Under the pieces are notes generated by a model. It did not search any database, was not told the origin of the DNA, and saw only the letters and a list, made by a program, of their open reading frames with translations. From DATGLE01 sp035294325 (lineage in GTDB: Bacteria > Chloroflexota > Ktedonobacteria > Ktedonobacterales > Ktedonobacteraceae): DNA of 44,210 nt. The stretch spans positions 1 through 44,210 of the forward strand of contig DATGLE010000016.1 in assembly GCA_035294325.1 (NCBI GenBank), in the 5' to 3' direction. The position numbers and the translations under genes are program-made. Numbering within the stretch: the stretch's first letter is position 1; each line of letters starts with the position of its first letter. Of this stretch, positions 22,786 through 31,130 are shown piece after piece.

Positions 22786-24495
22786 ATGACCGATACATCC
22801 GCCCACGGAGCAGCGCGCGCTGCGGGGAGCTACGATGCCCGCCCCTGGCTCAAGCACTACGCCCCCTACGTGCCGCCGGATCTTACGCCACGCTTTGCCA
22901 GCGGACTCGAAATGTTCCTGGAAACGGTAAAGGCGCGCTCCGAACAGCCCGCGATCTATTATTTCGATCAGACGATCAGCTACGGCGACCTCGACAGGCA
23001 GAGCAGCGCGCTGGCCGCCGCCCTGAAAGAGCGCGACGTGCAGCGTGGAGACCGCATCGCACTGTACTTGCAGAACGTTCCCCAGTTTCTTATCGGTATG
23101 TACGGCGCATGGAAGGTTGGCGCCATCGTCGTGCCCTGCAACCCGATGCTCAAGCAGCAGGAGCTTGCTTATCAGCTCAACGACTCCGGTGCGAAGGGCC
23201 TGATCTGCCTTGAGTCGCTGTACAGTGCCATCGCCCACGAGGTCGTTACGCAGACAAAGGTCGAGTTCGTCATCACGACGAGCGAACTGGACATGCTCGG
23301 CAGCGGAGCGACACCCGCGCTGCTCGCCTCTTCAAAGAAGCAGCGCTTTGATGAGACGCTGGATCTGCTGGACCTGCTTGCTCGCTTCGATGGCGCTGGC
23401 GTCGAGCCGACTACGCTCGCACCAGACGATACCGCCTTCCTTACCTACACATCGGGCACGACGGGACGGCCCAAAGGCGCGATGAACACACACGCCAACG
23501 TCGTCTTCAACTCCACCGTCTACCAGCAGTGGATGCAACTCGACAGCAGCGACGTTGTGGTAGGCGTAGCGCCATTCTTCCATATTACCGGCCTCATCGC
23601 CCATCTCACCGTCGCCGCGCTGGCAGCGATGCCCATCATCACCTTCTACCGCTTCGACCCGGCGGAGATGCTGCGGCTCACCGAAAAATGGCGCGGCACC
23701 TTCACCGTCGCCGCCATCACCGTCTTCATCGCGCTGCTGAACCATCCCGACATCAAGACGCGCGATCTCTCGGCGTTCAAGAAAGTGTACAGTGGAGGCG
23801 CTCCCGTATCGCCGGCTATCGTCGAGGAATTTGAGAAGGTGACAGGGGCCTATATTCACAATATCTATGGCCTGACCGAGACCACATCGCCATCACATGC
23901 GACGCCGATGGGCGCGCGTGCGCCCGTTGATCCCGATTCGGGCGCGCTCTCGGTTGGCGTGCCTATCCCCAACACGCTCTGCCGCGTGGTCGATGTTGCT
24001 ACCGGCGAGGATCTGCCCCCCGGCGAGGTCGGCGAACTGATAACGAAGGGGCCAGAGGTTGTAGCAGGATACTGGGAGAAGCCGGAGGAGACCGCCTACG
24101 CCATTCGCGACGGCTATCTCTATACTGGCGATGTGGCAAAAATGGACGCCGATGGCTGGTTCTACCTGGTTGATCGCAAGAAGGATATGATTATCGCCTC
24201 CGGCTTCAAGGTCTGGCCGCGCGAAGTCGAAGATGTGCTCTATCAGCATCCGGCGGTGCGCGAGGCCGGCGTCGTTGGCGCACCCGATCCCTACCGTGGC
24301 GAGACGGTTGTAGCCTATGTCTCGCTCAAAAGCGGCTATGCAGGCAAGGTGACGCCGGAAGAGCTGATCGAGTTCTGCAAGCAGCGCATGGCGAACTACA
24401 AGTACCCCCGGCGCGTCGAAATCATGGAGGAGCTGCCCAAGACTCCCACTGGCAAATTCCTGCGCCGCGAACTGCGCGGCATGGCCCGGCAATAA
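22786..24495 (+). CDS. Long-chain fatty acid/acyl-CoA ligase (AMP-forming)
   Basis: 569 residues of the ANL superfamily. The enzyme activates a carboxylic acid as an acyl-adenylate and transfers it to CoA. Motifs in order: the P-loop YTSGTTGRPKGAM, PFFHITGL, YSGGAPVS, the adenine-binding YGLTETTSPSH, YTGDVAKMDADGWFYLVDRKKDMIIASGFKVWPREVE around the hinge, and the catalytic Lys in PKTPTGKFLRREL near the C terminus. The set resembles long-chain acyl-CoA synthetases, but the chain length cannot be read. The ATG at 22786 has AGGAGGAG 7 bp upstream, a very strong site. Confidence 0.92.
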   Translation: MTDTSAHGAARAAGSYDARPWLKHYAPYVPPDLTPRFASGLEMFLETVKARSEQPAIYYFDQTISYGDLDRQSSALAAALKERDVQRGDRIALYLQNVPQFLIGMYGAWKVGAIVVPCNPMLKQQELAYQLNDSGAKGLICLESLYSAIAHEVVTQTKVEFVITTSELDMLGSGATPALLASSKKQRFDETLDLLDLLARFDGAGVEPTTLAPDDTAFLTYTSGTTGRPKGAMNTHANVVFNSTVYQQWMQLDSSDVVVGVAPFFHITGLIAHLTVAALAAMPIITFYRFDPAEMLRLTEKWRGTFTVAAITVFIALLNHPDIKTRDLSAFKKVYSGGAPVSPAIVEEFEKVTGAYIHNIYGLTETTSPSHATPMGARAPVDPDSGALSVGVPIPNTLCRVVDVATGEDLPPGEVGELITKGPEVVAGYWEKPEETAYAIRDGYLYTGDVAKMDADGWFYLVDRKKDMIIASGFKVWPREVEDVLYQHPAVREAGVVGAPDPYRGETVVAYVSLKSGYAGKVTPEELIEFCKQRMANYKYPRRVEIMEELPKTPTGKFLRRELRGMARQ

Positions 24496-24610
24496 GACGG
24501 GGGCAAGCCCCCTCTCTACACGTTGGAAATGTAGAGACGGGGCTTGCCCCCGTCTTTCCACATACACCCTCCTCTCCACATACACCCTCCTCTCCACATA
24601 CACCCTCCTC
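24494..24610. repeat. Inverted repeat followed by an 18-bp minisatellite
   Basis: AAGACGGGGGCAAGCCCCCT (from 24494) faces an inverted copy that ends at 24556 (GGGGCTTGCCCCCGTCTT), of the same family as 5861-5990. It touches the stop codon of the ligase gene. Directly after it TCCACATACACCCTCCTC is repeated three times at 24557, 24575 and 24593. Confidence 0.88.
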
Positions 24611-24757
24611 ATACAAATACGCGTTCACTATTATAATATATCTTCCAGATCCCTGCGCGCACGAGACCATCGAATGTTGTCTCTCAGAACGCGGATTCGT
24701 ATCAGGCCACAATCCTCGCCATCCTTCTCGGCCTTCGTGGAAAACCTGCGTCTGAAA

Positions 24758-24777
24758 TATCCCCCAATTGGGGGATA
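24758..24777. promoter_or_regulatory. Perfect 20-bp palindrome upstream of a small membrane gene
   Basis: TATCCCCCAATTGGGGGATA is fully symmetrical and lacks a loop, so it looks more like a dimeric protein binding site than a terminator. It ends 74 bp before the ATG of the small gene at 24852. No clear promoter was found beside it. Confidence 0.45.
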
Positions 24778-24851
24778 GCTGGAGCGTTCAAACCTATCCT
24801 CGACGAAACTCATCGTTTCTAAATATAAGTCTCCTCAAAAAGGATAAACGG

Positions 24852-25043
24852 ATGAACGCTCTCACTAAAAGAAGGTACCTGGCTTCGAGCATCATTCTAT
24901 TTTCAATAGCGCTGGGGATTGTGTTCGTGCTGCTATTGACGCTTTCCCTGCCATACTCGCAGGTGCCTCCTCACATACCTATAACGCCAACCCCCGGAAC
25001 ACCCACGCCGGGGGCATGGCTGGCGTCGTGGCTCCTGCTGTGA
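24852..25043 (+). CDS. Small single-pass membrane protein, unknown function
   Basis: 63 residues. A basic N terminus (MNALTKRRY) is followed by one hydrophobic helix at about 10-32 (LASSIILFSIALGIVFVLLL), then a Pro/Thr-rich linker (ITPTPGTPTPG) and a hydrophobic end. The ATG has AAAGGA about 7 bp upstream. No family was recognised. The Pro/Thr segment suggests an exposed tail. The palindrome at 24758 is the only regulatory-looking site nearby. Confidence 0.5.
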   Translation: MNALTKRRYLASSIILFSIALGIVFVLLLTLSLPYSQVPPHIPITPTPGTPTPGAWLASWLLL

Positions 25044-25055
25044 TAGAGAACGCGC

Positions 25056-25484
25056 TCAACCAGGCGCAGTGGGATCGTTATGGGGATGCGCATGATGATG
25101 GTGGTGGTGGTGATGATGGTGGTCATCATGGCTGTGCCCCACGGTCCCTGGCGCGTTCTCTACCGTCCCCTTGCCATTGAGCAAAGACGGATCGCGCAGT
25201 TCGGGATACTTCTCCTCCAGCCGCGCCTCGCGCTCAATGCGATGGCGCCAGTAGTTCAGCGTTTCGGGATCGCCGCCGTTGGTATCATTCCAGCTTGTGG
25301 GCCATGCGGCGCGACCCGGCCCGGGATTGACCCTGCCACCGATGGCGAAGGTAGAAACTACGCGCTGCGTCCGCACGCTGCCACAGATGGAGCAAGCCTG
25401 CGGACCGGATGCCTCAAGCGGGCGCTGGAACAGCCGCGAGAAGACCGAGTTGCATTGTTGGCATCGATACTCGTAGATGGGCAT
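25056..25484 (-). CDS. FmdB-type zinc ribbon protein with polyhistidine tail
   Basis: 142 residues. The N-terminal MPIYEYRCQQCNSVFSRLF with CSICGS forms a CxxC...CxxC zinc ribbon of the FmdB/CxxC regulatory family. A middle part of about 70 residues has no known domain (TLNYWRHRIEREARLEEKYPEL). The C terminus is extremely His-rich: HSHDDH followed by a run of ten His in total and AHPHND. Such tails bind nickel, zinc or copper in metallochaperones. The ATG at 25484 is used because the family starts exactly with MPIYEY; GGGGG lies about 8 bp upstream. No metalloenzyme maturation genes are adjacent. Confidence 0.8.
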   Translation of the reverse strand: MPIYEYRCQQCNSVFSRLFQRPLEASGPQACSICGSVRTQRVVSTFAIGGRVNPGPGRAAWPTSWNDTNGGDPETLNYWRHRIEREARLEEKYPELRDPSLLNGKGTVENAPGTVGHSHDDHHHHHHHHHHAHPHNDPTAPG

Positions 25485-25548
25485 GGCGCTTACCCCCATT
25501 GTGCGAAGTAAGGCCATCCATCGCTGGAGCGATGGATGGCCCGCTTGA

Positions 25549-26838
25549 TTACCAGTATTCGAAGCTGTTCTGGATCACATGCCGCATCTCGTCGGCGCCA
25601 GTATCGCGCGGGCAGTTGACGAGCAGCCGCTGCTGCTTGAGAGTGCCGTCGATGAGAGCAGCAACATCGGACTCGCCATAGCCCAGAGCCGAGATACCAT
25701 TAGCGACGCCCGTATCGCGCATCAGCGAGATCAAGGTACGCGGCAGCACCTCCGGCATCTCGGCTGCGCTCAGTCCGCTCACGTTCGCGCCCAGCAGTTG
25801 CGCCGCCCGCAGGTGACGTTCGGGGTTTGTCGGGTACGTCCAGCGGAAAGTTGCCGGCGCGGTAACGACCACCGAGAGGCCATGCGGGATCATCGGCTCA
25901 TCCTGCGGATAGTCCGGTGGCCGGAAGTTCTTTACCAGACCGGCGATAGGATAAGCAATGGCATGGGGCACATGCACGCCCGCGTTGCCAAAACCGATCC
26001 CGGCGTAGGTTGCCGCCATCGCCATATGCGTCCTTGCCTCCACATCCATGCCATTGAGCACGGCGCGCCGGAAATAGGTCCCCAGGTACTCCAGCGCCTT
26101 CTCGCACCACAGGTCGCTGATGGGATTGCTACCCACATAGACCGGGCGCTGGTCCGGCTCATGGCGTGGACGGGCGTTATACGGGCGGCTCGTGTAGGAT
26201 TCGAGGGCGTGGGTGAGCACATCGAAGCCCGGATACGCCGTCGCCATCGGAGGCAGCGTCACGGTGTTTAGCGGATCGATGATCGCCAGCGTGGGACGCA
26301 GGTAGCGATGTGAAATGCCCGTCTTGACCTTCAAGGAAAGCACATCCAGCACGGCTACCGCAGTGGTCTCGCTGCCGGTGCCGGCAGTGGTAGGAATAGC
26401 CACCAGCGGCTTCAACGGTCCCGGAACGGTCAATCCTTTGCCGATGGGCTTGTTCACGTAGTCCAGTACCGGCGCCGGATAGGTCGTGAACAGGTTCGCC
26501 GCCTTCGCCGAATCGATGCTGCTGCCACCGCCAATAGCGATGAAGCCATCGTAGTCGCGGCCACGCACGAAATTCGCGATCTCTTCAAAGGATTTGTCCG
26601 TCGGTTCTACATGCACGTCATCAAAGATTTCGGCCTTGAGACCTGCCTCCTGCACAAGCGAGCGCACGCGATCCGGCAGACCAAGCTTCATGACTCCGCG
26701 ATCGGTGATAATCAGCGCGTTCTTGACACCCAGGCGCTTGAGATCATAGGCAACCTCATTGGTAGCGCCGGGGCCGACCTTGATCGGAGTCATTTCCATT
26801 GTAAAGACGGTTTCGTTGGGAATATCGAGACAGCCCAT
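25549..26838 (-). CDS. Iron-type alcohol dehydrogenase, hydroxyacid-oxoacid transhydrogenase-like
   Basis: 429 residues of the group III iron-dependent dehydrogenase family. The dinucleotide motif is GGGSSIDSAKA, followed by AIPTTAGTGSETT. Metal ligands are the Asp in AIIDPLN and the His in DVLTHALESYTS, VHVPHAIAYPI and MIPHGLSVVV. RPVYVGSNPISDLW and IGFGNAGVH are especially close to the mitochondrial ADHFE1/HOT protein, which oxidises 4-hydroxybutyrate to succinic semialdehyde with 2-oxoglutarate as acceptor. The ATG at 26838 has GGGAG 8 bp upstream; a GTG at 26847 would overlap that site. It lies 34 bp after the lactonase gene, so they form an operon. Confidence 0.9.
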   Translation of the reverse strand: MGCLDIPNETVFTMEMTPIKVGPGATNEVAYDLKRLGVKNALIITDRGVMKLGLPDRVRSLVQEAGLKAEIFDDVHVEPTDKSFEEIANFVRGRDYDGFIAIGGGSSIDSAKAANLFTTYPAPVLDYVNKPIGKGLTVPGPLKPLVAIPTTAGTGSETTAVAVLDVLSLKVKTGISHRYLRPTLAIIDPLNTVTLPPMATAYPGFDVLTHALESYTSRPYNARPRHEPDQRPVYVGSNPISDLWCEKALEYLGTYFRRAVLNGMDVEARTHMAMAATYAGIGFGNAGVHVPHAIAYPIAGLVKNFRPPDYPQDEPMIPHGLSVVVTAPATFRWTYPTNPERHLRAAQLLGANVSGLSAAEMPEVLPRTLISLMRDTGVANGISALGYGESDVAALIDGTLKQQRLLVNCPRDTGADEMRHVIQNSFEYW

Positions 26839-26872
26839 AACGCACACTCCCTTTCCTTCGCTTTATCGTAAC

Positions 26873-27691
26873 TCAGTCGTAGAACGCTTCGGGCGCCAGG
26901 CGAATCTCCTTGATCTGCTTGGGATCATGTCCGAAAATGATCGTTGCGTCTCGCAGCGTGGCAAGACCGCGAATGCGCTCAACGGAGTTCAGCCAGCCAA
27001 GACTATCCCAGACAATGGCGGCGCCGACGGGAGGAGGTCCATAACTCTCACGCATATAAGCGGCATCCGAGGTAAAAATCATTGTGCCTGTGTTTGGCAG
27101 ATCTACCATCAGGCACATCGTACCCCAGGTATGCCCCGGCGCCTCGAACAGCCGCACCCCTTCCATGACCTCTGTATCCTCGCTCAACTGCACCCAGCGC
27201 AGTCCGTCCACCATGTAGTCTCTCTTCAGGTGAAAGCCCTGCACCTCACCCGGGATGGAGATCGCTCCCTGGTACTCCTTCCTGTGGACGAGGATCTTTG
27301 CATCGGTATTTTTGAATGCTCTGATATTGCCTGCATGATCGAGATGCAGGTGACTCAGGGCCACATACTTGAAATCGGAGGGATCAAGCTTGAGCTGTTT
27401 GAGGCGCTCTTCGAAATACTGTTCCGGCGTGACATCCTCGTAAGGGAACCAGTTGTGAGCCGCTGTGTTCTGCCAGTGCTGCTGCCAGTCACGCGGGCAC
27501 GTAGTATCGAACAACAGGCGTCCATCGGGATGATCGACCACAACGGTATGCGTCGGGCACGGTCCCCACTGCGACTGGGGAGCCTGGTTTGCCTTGCTCT
27601 GCATCCATTCTGCATTTACAAGTAACCACCGGTAGTCGCACATCATGTTGCCATGATGCTGCACGTAGACTTTGATCGCGGGCTTTGCCAT
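26873..27691 (-). CDS. Metallo-beta-lactamase-fold lactonase (AttM/BlcC-like)
   Basis: 272 residues. The HxHxDH motif is in ALSHLHLDHAGN; a further metal His is in APGHTWGTMCL; TSDAAYM and IIFGHDP supply the bridging Asp and last His. The overall length and the N-terminal TVVVDHPDGRLLFDT pattern fit the N-acyl homoserine lactonase/gamma-butyrolactonase group. GAGGAG lies 8 bp before the ATG. Being followed by a 4-hydroxybutyrate-type dehydrogenase, its substrate is more likely gamma-butyrolactone than a quorum signal, as in the Agrobacterium blc operon, but this is inferred. No succinic semialdehyde dehydrogenase gene is in the window. Confidence 0.85.
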   Translation of the reverse strand: MAKPAIKVYVQHHGNMMCDYRWLLVNAEWMQSKANQAPQSQWGPCPTHTVVVDHPDGRLLFDTTCPRDWQQHWQNTAAHNWFPYEDVTPEQYFEERLKQLKLDPSDFKYVALSHLHLDHAGNIRAFKNTDAKILVHRKEYQGAISIPGEVQGFHLKRDYMVDGLRWVQLSEDTEVMEGVRLFEAPGHTWGTMCLMVDLPNTGTMIFTSDAAYMRESYGPPPVGAAIVWDSLGWLNSVERIRGLATLRDATIIFGHDPKQIKEIRLAPEAFYD

Positions 27692-27944
27692 TGCGTTGTC
27701 TCCTCGCTGAAACTGTCCGGTTCATTACGAGCCGGTGCAAATCTACCTTACGCGCGTACTCTGTACCTGACCTACATGGGAAGCACTACAATCGAAAGCA
27801 ATACGAGAGGAATGCCCGGTTCACATTGTGAAATTCTAACCACGCACTACAAAGAGGAAACCCTATCCCATATTATACCGCCTGATTGTTAAAGTGTGTT
27901 TGTCCTTCGCCTGCTCGCGCCTGCGCGCTCGCCAAAAAGGATAG

Positions 27945-27985
27945 AAGGCGCGAAACAGACGCGCAGCGCGTCTGTTTCGCGCCTT
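27945..27985. repeat. Perfect palindrome, 19-bp arms, loop CAG
   Basis: The left arm AAGGCGCGAAACAGACGCG is exactly complementary to the right arm at 27967-27985. The flank CTCGCGCCTGCGCGCTCGCC precedes it. It lies in a 600-bp gap (27692-28299) without genes that also holds a further palindrome. A short CTTAATGGCCCTG at 28180-28192 resembles a terminus of the 120-bp element, without a partner end. Confidence 0.88.
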
Positions 27986-28204
27986 TTGAACGCCCATGCC
28001 TGGCGGGAGCGGCGCGATGATGGAGTGAAACTTTTTAATCCGCACACTCTGTTCGCCGGACGCAGGCCACTGCCTCGCGTCCTCACCGGTAACAAGGGAG
28101 GGGGTACAGATTGAAAAGTTAAACCGCATGATCGCGCCACTACGCACCGAGACGATGACCGGATTAATTTCTTAAACCTCTTAATGGCCCTGACGCGCTC
28201 GCCG

Positions 28205-28293
28205 GAAGGGGATAAGATAGGTGCAGCCAGGCGCTTCGCGCCTGGCTGCACCTATCTTATCCCCTTCTCAGGCGTGGCTCCGCCACGCCTGAG
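28205..28293. repeat. Perfect palindrome with 30-bp arms joined to a 12-bp hairpin
   Basis: The left arm 28205-28234 begins GAAGGGGATAAGATAG; the right arm 28238-28267 is its exact complement, with loop TTC. Directly attached, CTCAGGCGTGGC pairs with GCCACGCCTGAG (28267-28293) around TCC. It lies just past the stop of the phosphopantetheinyl transferase gene and may end that transcript, though no T tract follows. Confidence 0.92.
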
Positions 28294-28299
28294 GATATG

Positions 28300-29043
28300 T
28301 TACATCCACTGCCAGCAGTGCACGCTGGCAGGATGGCCCTTGATCGCCAGCGCGGCGGCATAGCCGGGATCAAAGGAGAGATCATAGAGCGACCAGCAAG
28401 AAGGCTCCTGCCTCCCTTCCCTGATGTTCAGCAGCGCGGGCGGCTCGCCCGGTGCCAGCGAAACGTCAAACATATCCAGCGGCAGCGATAGGCCCATACC
28501 CCTCGCCTTCAGGTAAGCCTCCTTGCGCGTCCAGCAGCGAAAAAATGCCGCCTGTCGCTCCTCTGGCGGCAGCGAACACAGCACACTCACTTCGTAGGGT
28601 GAGAAGAAACGCTCGCTGACCTGCTCGTATTCCAACTCACGCATACGCTCGACATCCACCCCGATCTCCTGGCCGCGTGTCAGGGCATAGAGCGCCATGC
28701 CAGCCGAGTGCGCCAGGTTGAAGGTCAGCCCGGCGCGCACGAACTCACCGGCAAGCGCAGGCTTTCCATACGGGCTATAAGAAAACCGGAGCGCCGATGG
28801 TTCGCAGGATAGATAGCGCGCCAGGATAACCCTCAGCGTTCCATGCGCGACGATGAAGCGCGCGCGGTCTCGCGGAAAGTAGAACTTCTCGGCCCGCGCC
28901 GCTTCATCGCGGGCAAGGAACTGCATCAGGCCCCGGGTATAGTCATGAGGCTGGTCCAGCACGGCGCGCCAGACATGCACCTCGTTGCCCGATAGCTCCG
29001 GCGATTCCGGCGGCGCAAGCCACTGAGATAGAGGGGCAGGCAT
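28300..29043 (-). CDS. Sfp-type 4'-phosphopantetheinyl transferase
   Basis: 247 residues. The enzyme moves phosphopantetheine from CoA to carrier proteins. The family motifs are GKPAL, FNLAHSAGMALYAL, the magnesium-binding IGVDVERM and FFRCWTRKEAYLKARGMGL with the catalytic KEA triplet. The length of about 230-250 residues is that of Sfp, the type that usually serves nonribosomal peptide or polyketide carriers, but no such synthase is in view. It starts 8 bp after the TrpB2 stop, with a weak ribosome site, so it is probably translated after TrpB2 on one transcript. Confidence 0.9.
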   Translation of the reverse strand: MPAPLSQWLAPPESPELSGNEVHVWRAVLDQPHDYTRGLMQFLARDEAARAEKFYFPRDRARFIVAHGTLRVILARYLSCEPSALRFSYSPYGKPALAGEFVRAGLTFNLAHSAGMALYALTRGQEIGVDVERMRELEYEQVSERFFSPYEVSVLCSLPPEERQAAFFRCWTRKEAYLKARGMGLSLPLDMFDVSLAPGEPPALLNIREGRQEPSCWSLYDLSFDPGYAAALAIKGHPASVHCWQWM

Positions 29044-29051
29044 ATAGAGTG

Positions 29052-30422
29052 CTAGACCACCTGCGGCAGTCGCTGCTGAGCCGCGGCGACGGCCTCGGCG
29101 GGATACTCATAATCTTGCAGTTGCCCGCTAAGGTAGGCATCATACGCCTGCATGTCGAAGTGACCATGCCCGCTCAGATTGAAGAGGATCACACGCTCCT
29201 GCCCGGCTTCCTTCGCCTTGAGCGCCTCATCTATCGCGGCGCGAATGGCGTGCGCCGTCTCTGGCGCTGGCAAGATCCCTTCGTGCCGTGCGAAGAATAT
29301 CGCCGCCTCAAAGACGCTGTTCTGGTGAAACGCCTGGGCCTCGACGATGCCTTCCTCATGCAGTTGGGACATCACCGGCGCCATGCCATGATAGCGCAGC
29401 CCGCCTGCGTGGATGCCCGGGGGCATGAAATCGTGGCCGAGCGTATGCATCTTGACCAGCGGCGTCATGCCGACGGTATCGCCAAAGTCATAGGCATATA
29501 TCCCCCTGGTCAGGCTGGGGCAGGACATTGGCTCGGCAGCCAGGAAACGCGTCTTCAATCCCTTTTTCAGCGCCTCGCCGATAAAGGGGAAGGCCAGGCC
29601 CGCATAATTGCTGCCGCCGCCAACGCAGCCGATCACTACATCCGGGTAATCGTCGGCCTGCGCCATCTGGAGCAGCGCCTCCTGCCCGACGACGGTCTGG
29701 TGCAGCAGCACATGATTCAATACGCTGCCCAGTGAGTATTTGATGGTGCCGCCGCTTTTCGCAGCGACCTCCACCGCTTCGCTGATAGCGATGCCCAGGC
29801 TGCCCATGTTCTCCGGGTCCTTCGCCAGGATGCTGCGCCCGGCATCGGTAAGGTCGGTGGGGCTGGGATGGACAGTCGCGCCGTAGCTCTGCATGATAAT
29901 ACGGCGATAGGGCTTCTGGAAATAGCTGACCTTGACCATGAAGACCTCAACCTCCACGCCGAAGAACGCGCCCGCCATCGCCAGCGCCGATCCCCATTGC
30001 CCGGCGCCCGTCTCAGTCGAGATCTTCCTGACACCCTCTTCTTTGTTATAATAAACCTGCGCAACGGAGGTGTTCGCCTTGTGGCTGCCAACCGGGCTGA
30101 CTCCCTCATATTTGTAGTAAATTCGCGCCGGCGTGTCCAGCGCCTTCTCCAGACGGCGCGCGCGGAAGAGCGGACTGGGGCGCCACTGCATATAAATCTG
30201 GCGAATCGGCTCCGGGATCTCAATATAGCGCTCCGTGCTGACCTCCTGCATGATGAGCGCCATCGGGAACAGGGGCGCAAGATCATCAGGTGTGACCGGC
30301 TGTTTCGTGCCAGGATGCAGGACGGGCGCGGGCGGATGTGGGAGATCGGCCAGGATGTTGTACCAGGTGCGGGGCATCTCGTCCTCGCTCAAAAGGTACT
30401 TGGTGTGCTTGGTATCAGGCAT
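29052..30422 (-). CDS. trpB2: Tryptophan synthase beta-like protein, TrpB2 type
   Basis: 456 residues. The start TKHTKYLLSEDEMPRTWYNILADLP, an extra N-terminal part and RYIEIPEPIRQIY are TrpB2 features. The pyridoxal phosphate Lys is in VGSHKANTSVAQ (TrpB1 has HTGAHKINN), and the phosphate loop is CVGGGSNYAG. TrpB2 enzymes make tryptophan from indole and serine, or in some cases from O-phosphoserine, without a firm TrpA partner, and may salvage indole. GAGGAG lies about 7 bp before the ATG. It is paired with a phosphopantetheinyl transferase, not with trpA. The genome therefore has both types. Confidence 0.93.
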   Translation of the reverse strand: MPDTKHTKYLLSEDEMPRTWYNILADLPHPPAPVLHPGTKQPVTPDDLAPLFPMALIMQEVSTERYIEIPEPIRQIYMQWRPSPLFRARRLEKALDTPARIYYKYEGVSPVGSHKANTSVAQVYYNKEEGVRKISTETGAGQWGSALAMAGAFFGVEVEVFMVKVSYFQKPYRRIIMQSYGATVHPSPTDLTDAGRSILAKDPENMGSLGIAISEAVEVAAKSGGTIKYSLGSVLNHVLLHQTVVGQEALLQMAQADDYPDVVIGCVGGGSNYAGLAFPFIGEALKKGLKTRFLAAEPMSCPSLTRGIYAYDFGDTVGMTPLVKMHTLGHDFMPPGIHAGGLRYHGMAPVMSQLHEEGIVEAQAFHQNSVFEAAIFFARHEGILPAPETAHAIRAAIDEALKAKEAGQERVILFNLSGHGHFDMQAYDAYLSGQLQDYEYPAEAVAAAQQRLPQVV

Positions 30423-30635
30423 AGTGCGCTCCTCTCATGGCTGAATTAAAAAAATAGTGGCATCATTGGTTCGGTTCCGTGGTCAAGCCTGGATGCTGCA
30501 TCTGCGCAGCCCCCTATAGCCTGGGCACTCATGAATACAATGCTAAACCTGCTCACATGGATTGTCAAGTGACCGGTCTATCGCAAATGGGGGCTGCCCA
30601 TCATATTTTGGCTCTCCTCGCCACCTTCGGTGGCT

Positions 30636-30702
30636 CGCAGAGAAAGGAAGGAGGGCCAGATGCCGCCTGCGGCGGCATCTGGCCCTCCTTCCTTTCTCTG
30701 CG
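30636..30702. repeat. Perfect palindrome, 32-bp arms, loop TGC
   Basis: The longest palindrome in the window. The left arm 30636-30667 begins CGCAGAGAAAGGAAGG; the right arm 30671-30702 is its exact complement. The gap 30423-31342 holds no gene. It contains this palindrome, a 73-bp tandem repeat, another palindrome and element D. Confidence 0.92.
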
Positions 30703-30866
30703 AAGCACGCTGCGCTGGCTCAGCGCGGCGAGTGGCAGCCCAGATCAGGTGGCTGTAGCAATTCCTTTCTCTGCGAAGCACGCTGCGCTGAGCCAGCGCG
30801 GCGAGTGGCAGTCCAGATCAGGTGGCTGTAGCAATTCCTTTCTCTGCGAAGCACGCTGCGCTGAGC
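30691..30866. repeat. 73-bp tandem repeat seeded by the palindrome arm
   Basis: A unit starting CCTTTCTCTGCGAAGCACGC begins at 30691, 30764 and 30837, giving two full units and a partial third. The unit includes the end of the right palindrome arm. Units differ at only a few positions, so the expansion looks recent. Confidence 0.88.
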
Positions 30867-30920
30867 CAGCAGGGAAAGAGGGGAGGGCTTCCCCATTCCG
30901 AGGCGCTCGCCTTATGTCAT

Positions 30921-30971
30921 GAGTGTTTGTGCGAAAAAATGCGCTGCGCGCATTTTTTCGCACAAACACTC
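30921..30971. repeat. Perfect palindrome, 24-bp arms, loop TGC
   Basis: GAGTGTTTGTGCGAAAAAAT plus GCGC (30921-30944) is exactly complementary to 30948-30971. AGGCGCTCGCC lies to the left, and CGGCGCGCCTGCGCCGCGC to the right. Its centre AAAATGCGCTGCGCGCATTT resembles those at 20445 and 32484, while the outer arms differ. Confidence 0.92.
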
Positions 30972-31130
30972 TCCCTCTTCGGCGCGCCTGCGCCGCGCGA
31001 TCACTCCACAAGAGAGGGCAAGGTTGCTGAGCGCCGGACATTCTCTGAGGTTATGGACGCATGAGGCTCGCTGACGCGCCTCTGTGGACGCAGTTGCGAG
31101 GCATACCCATCAAGAATGGGAAAGCCCGCA

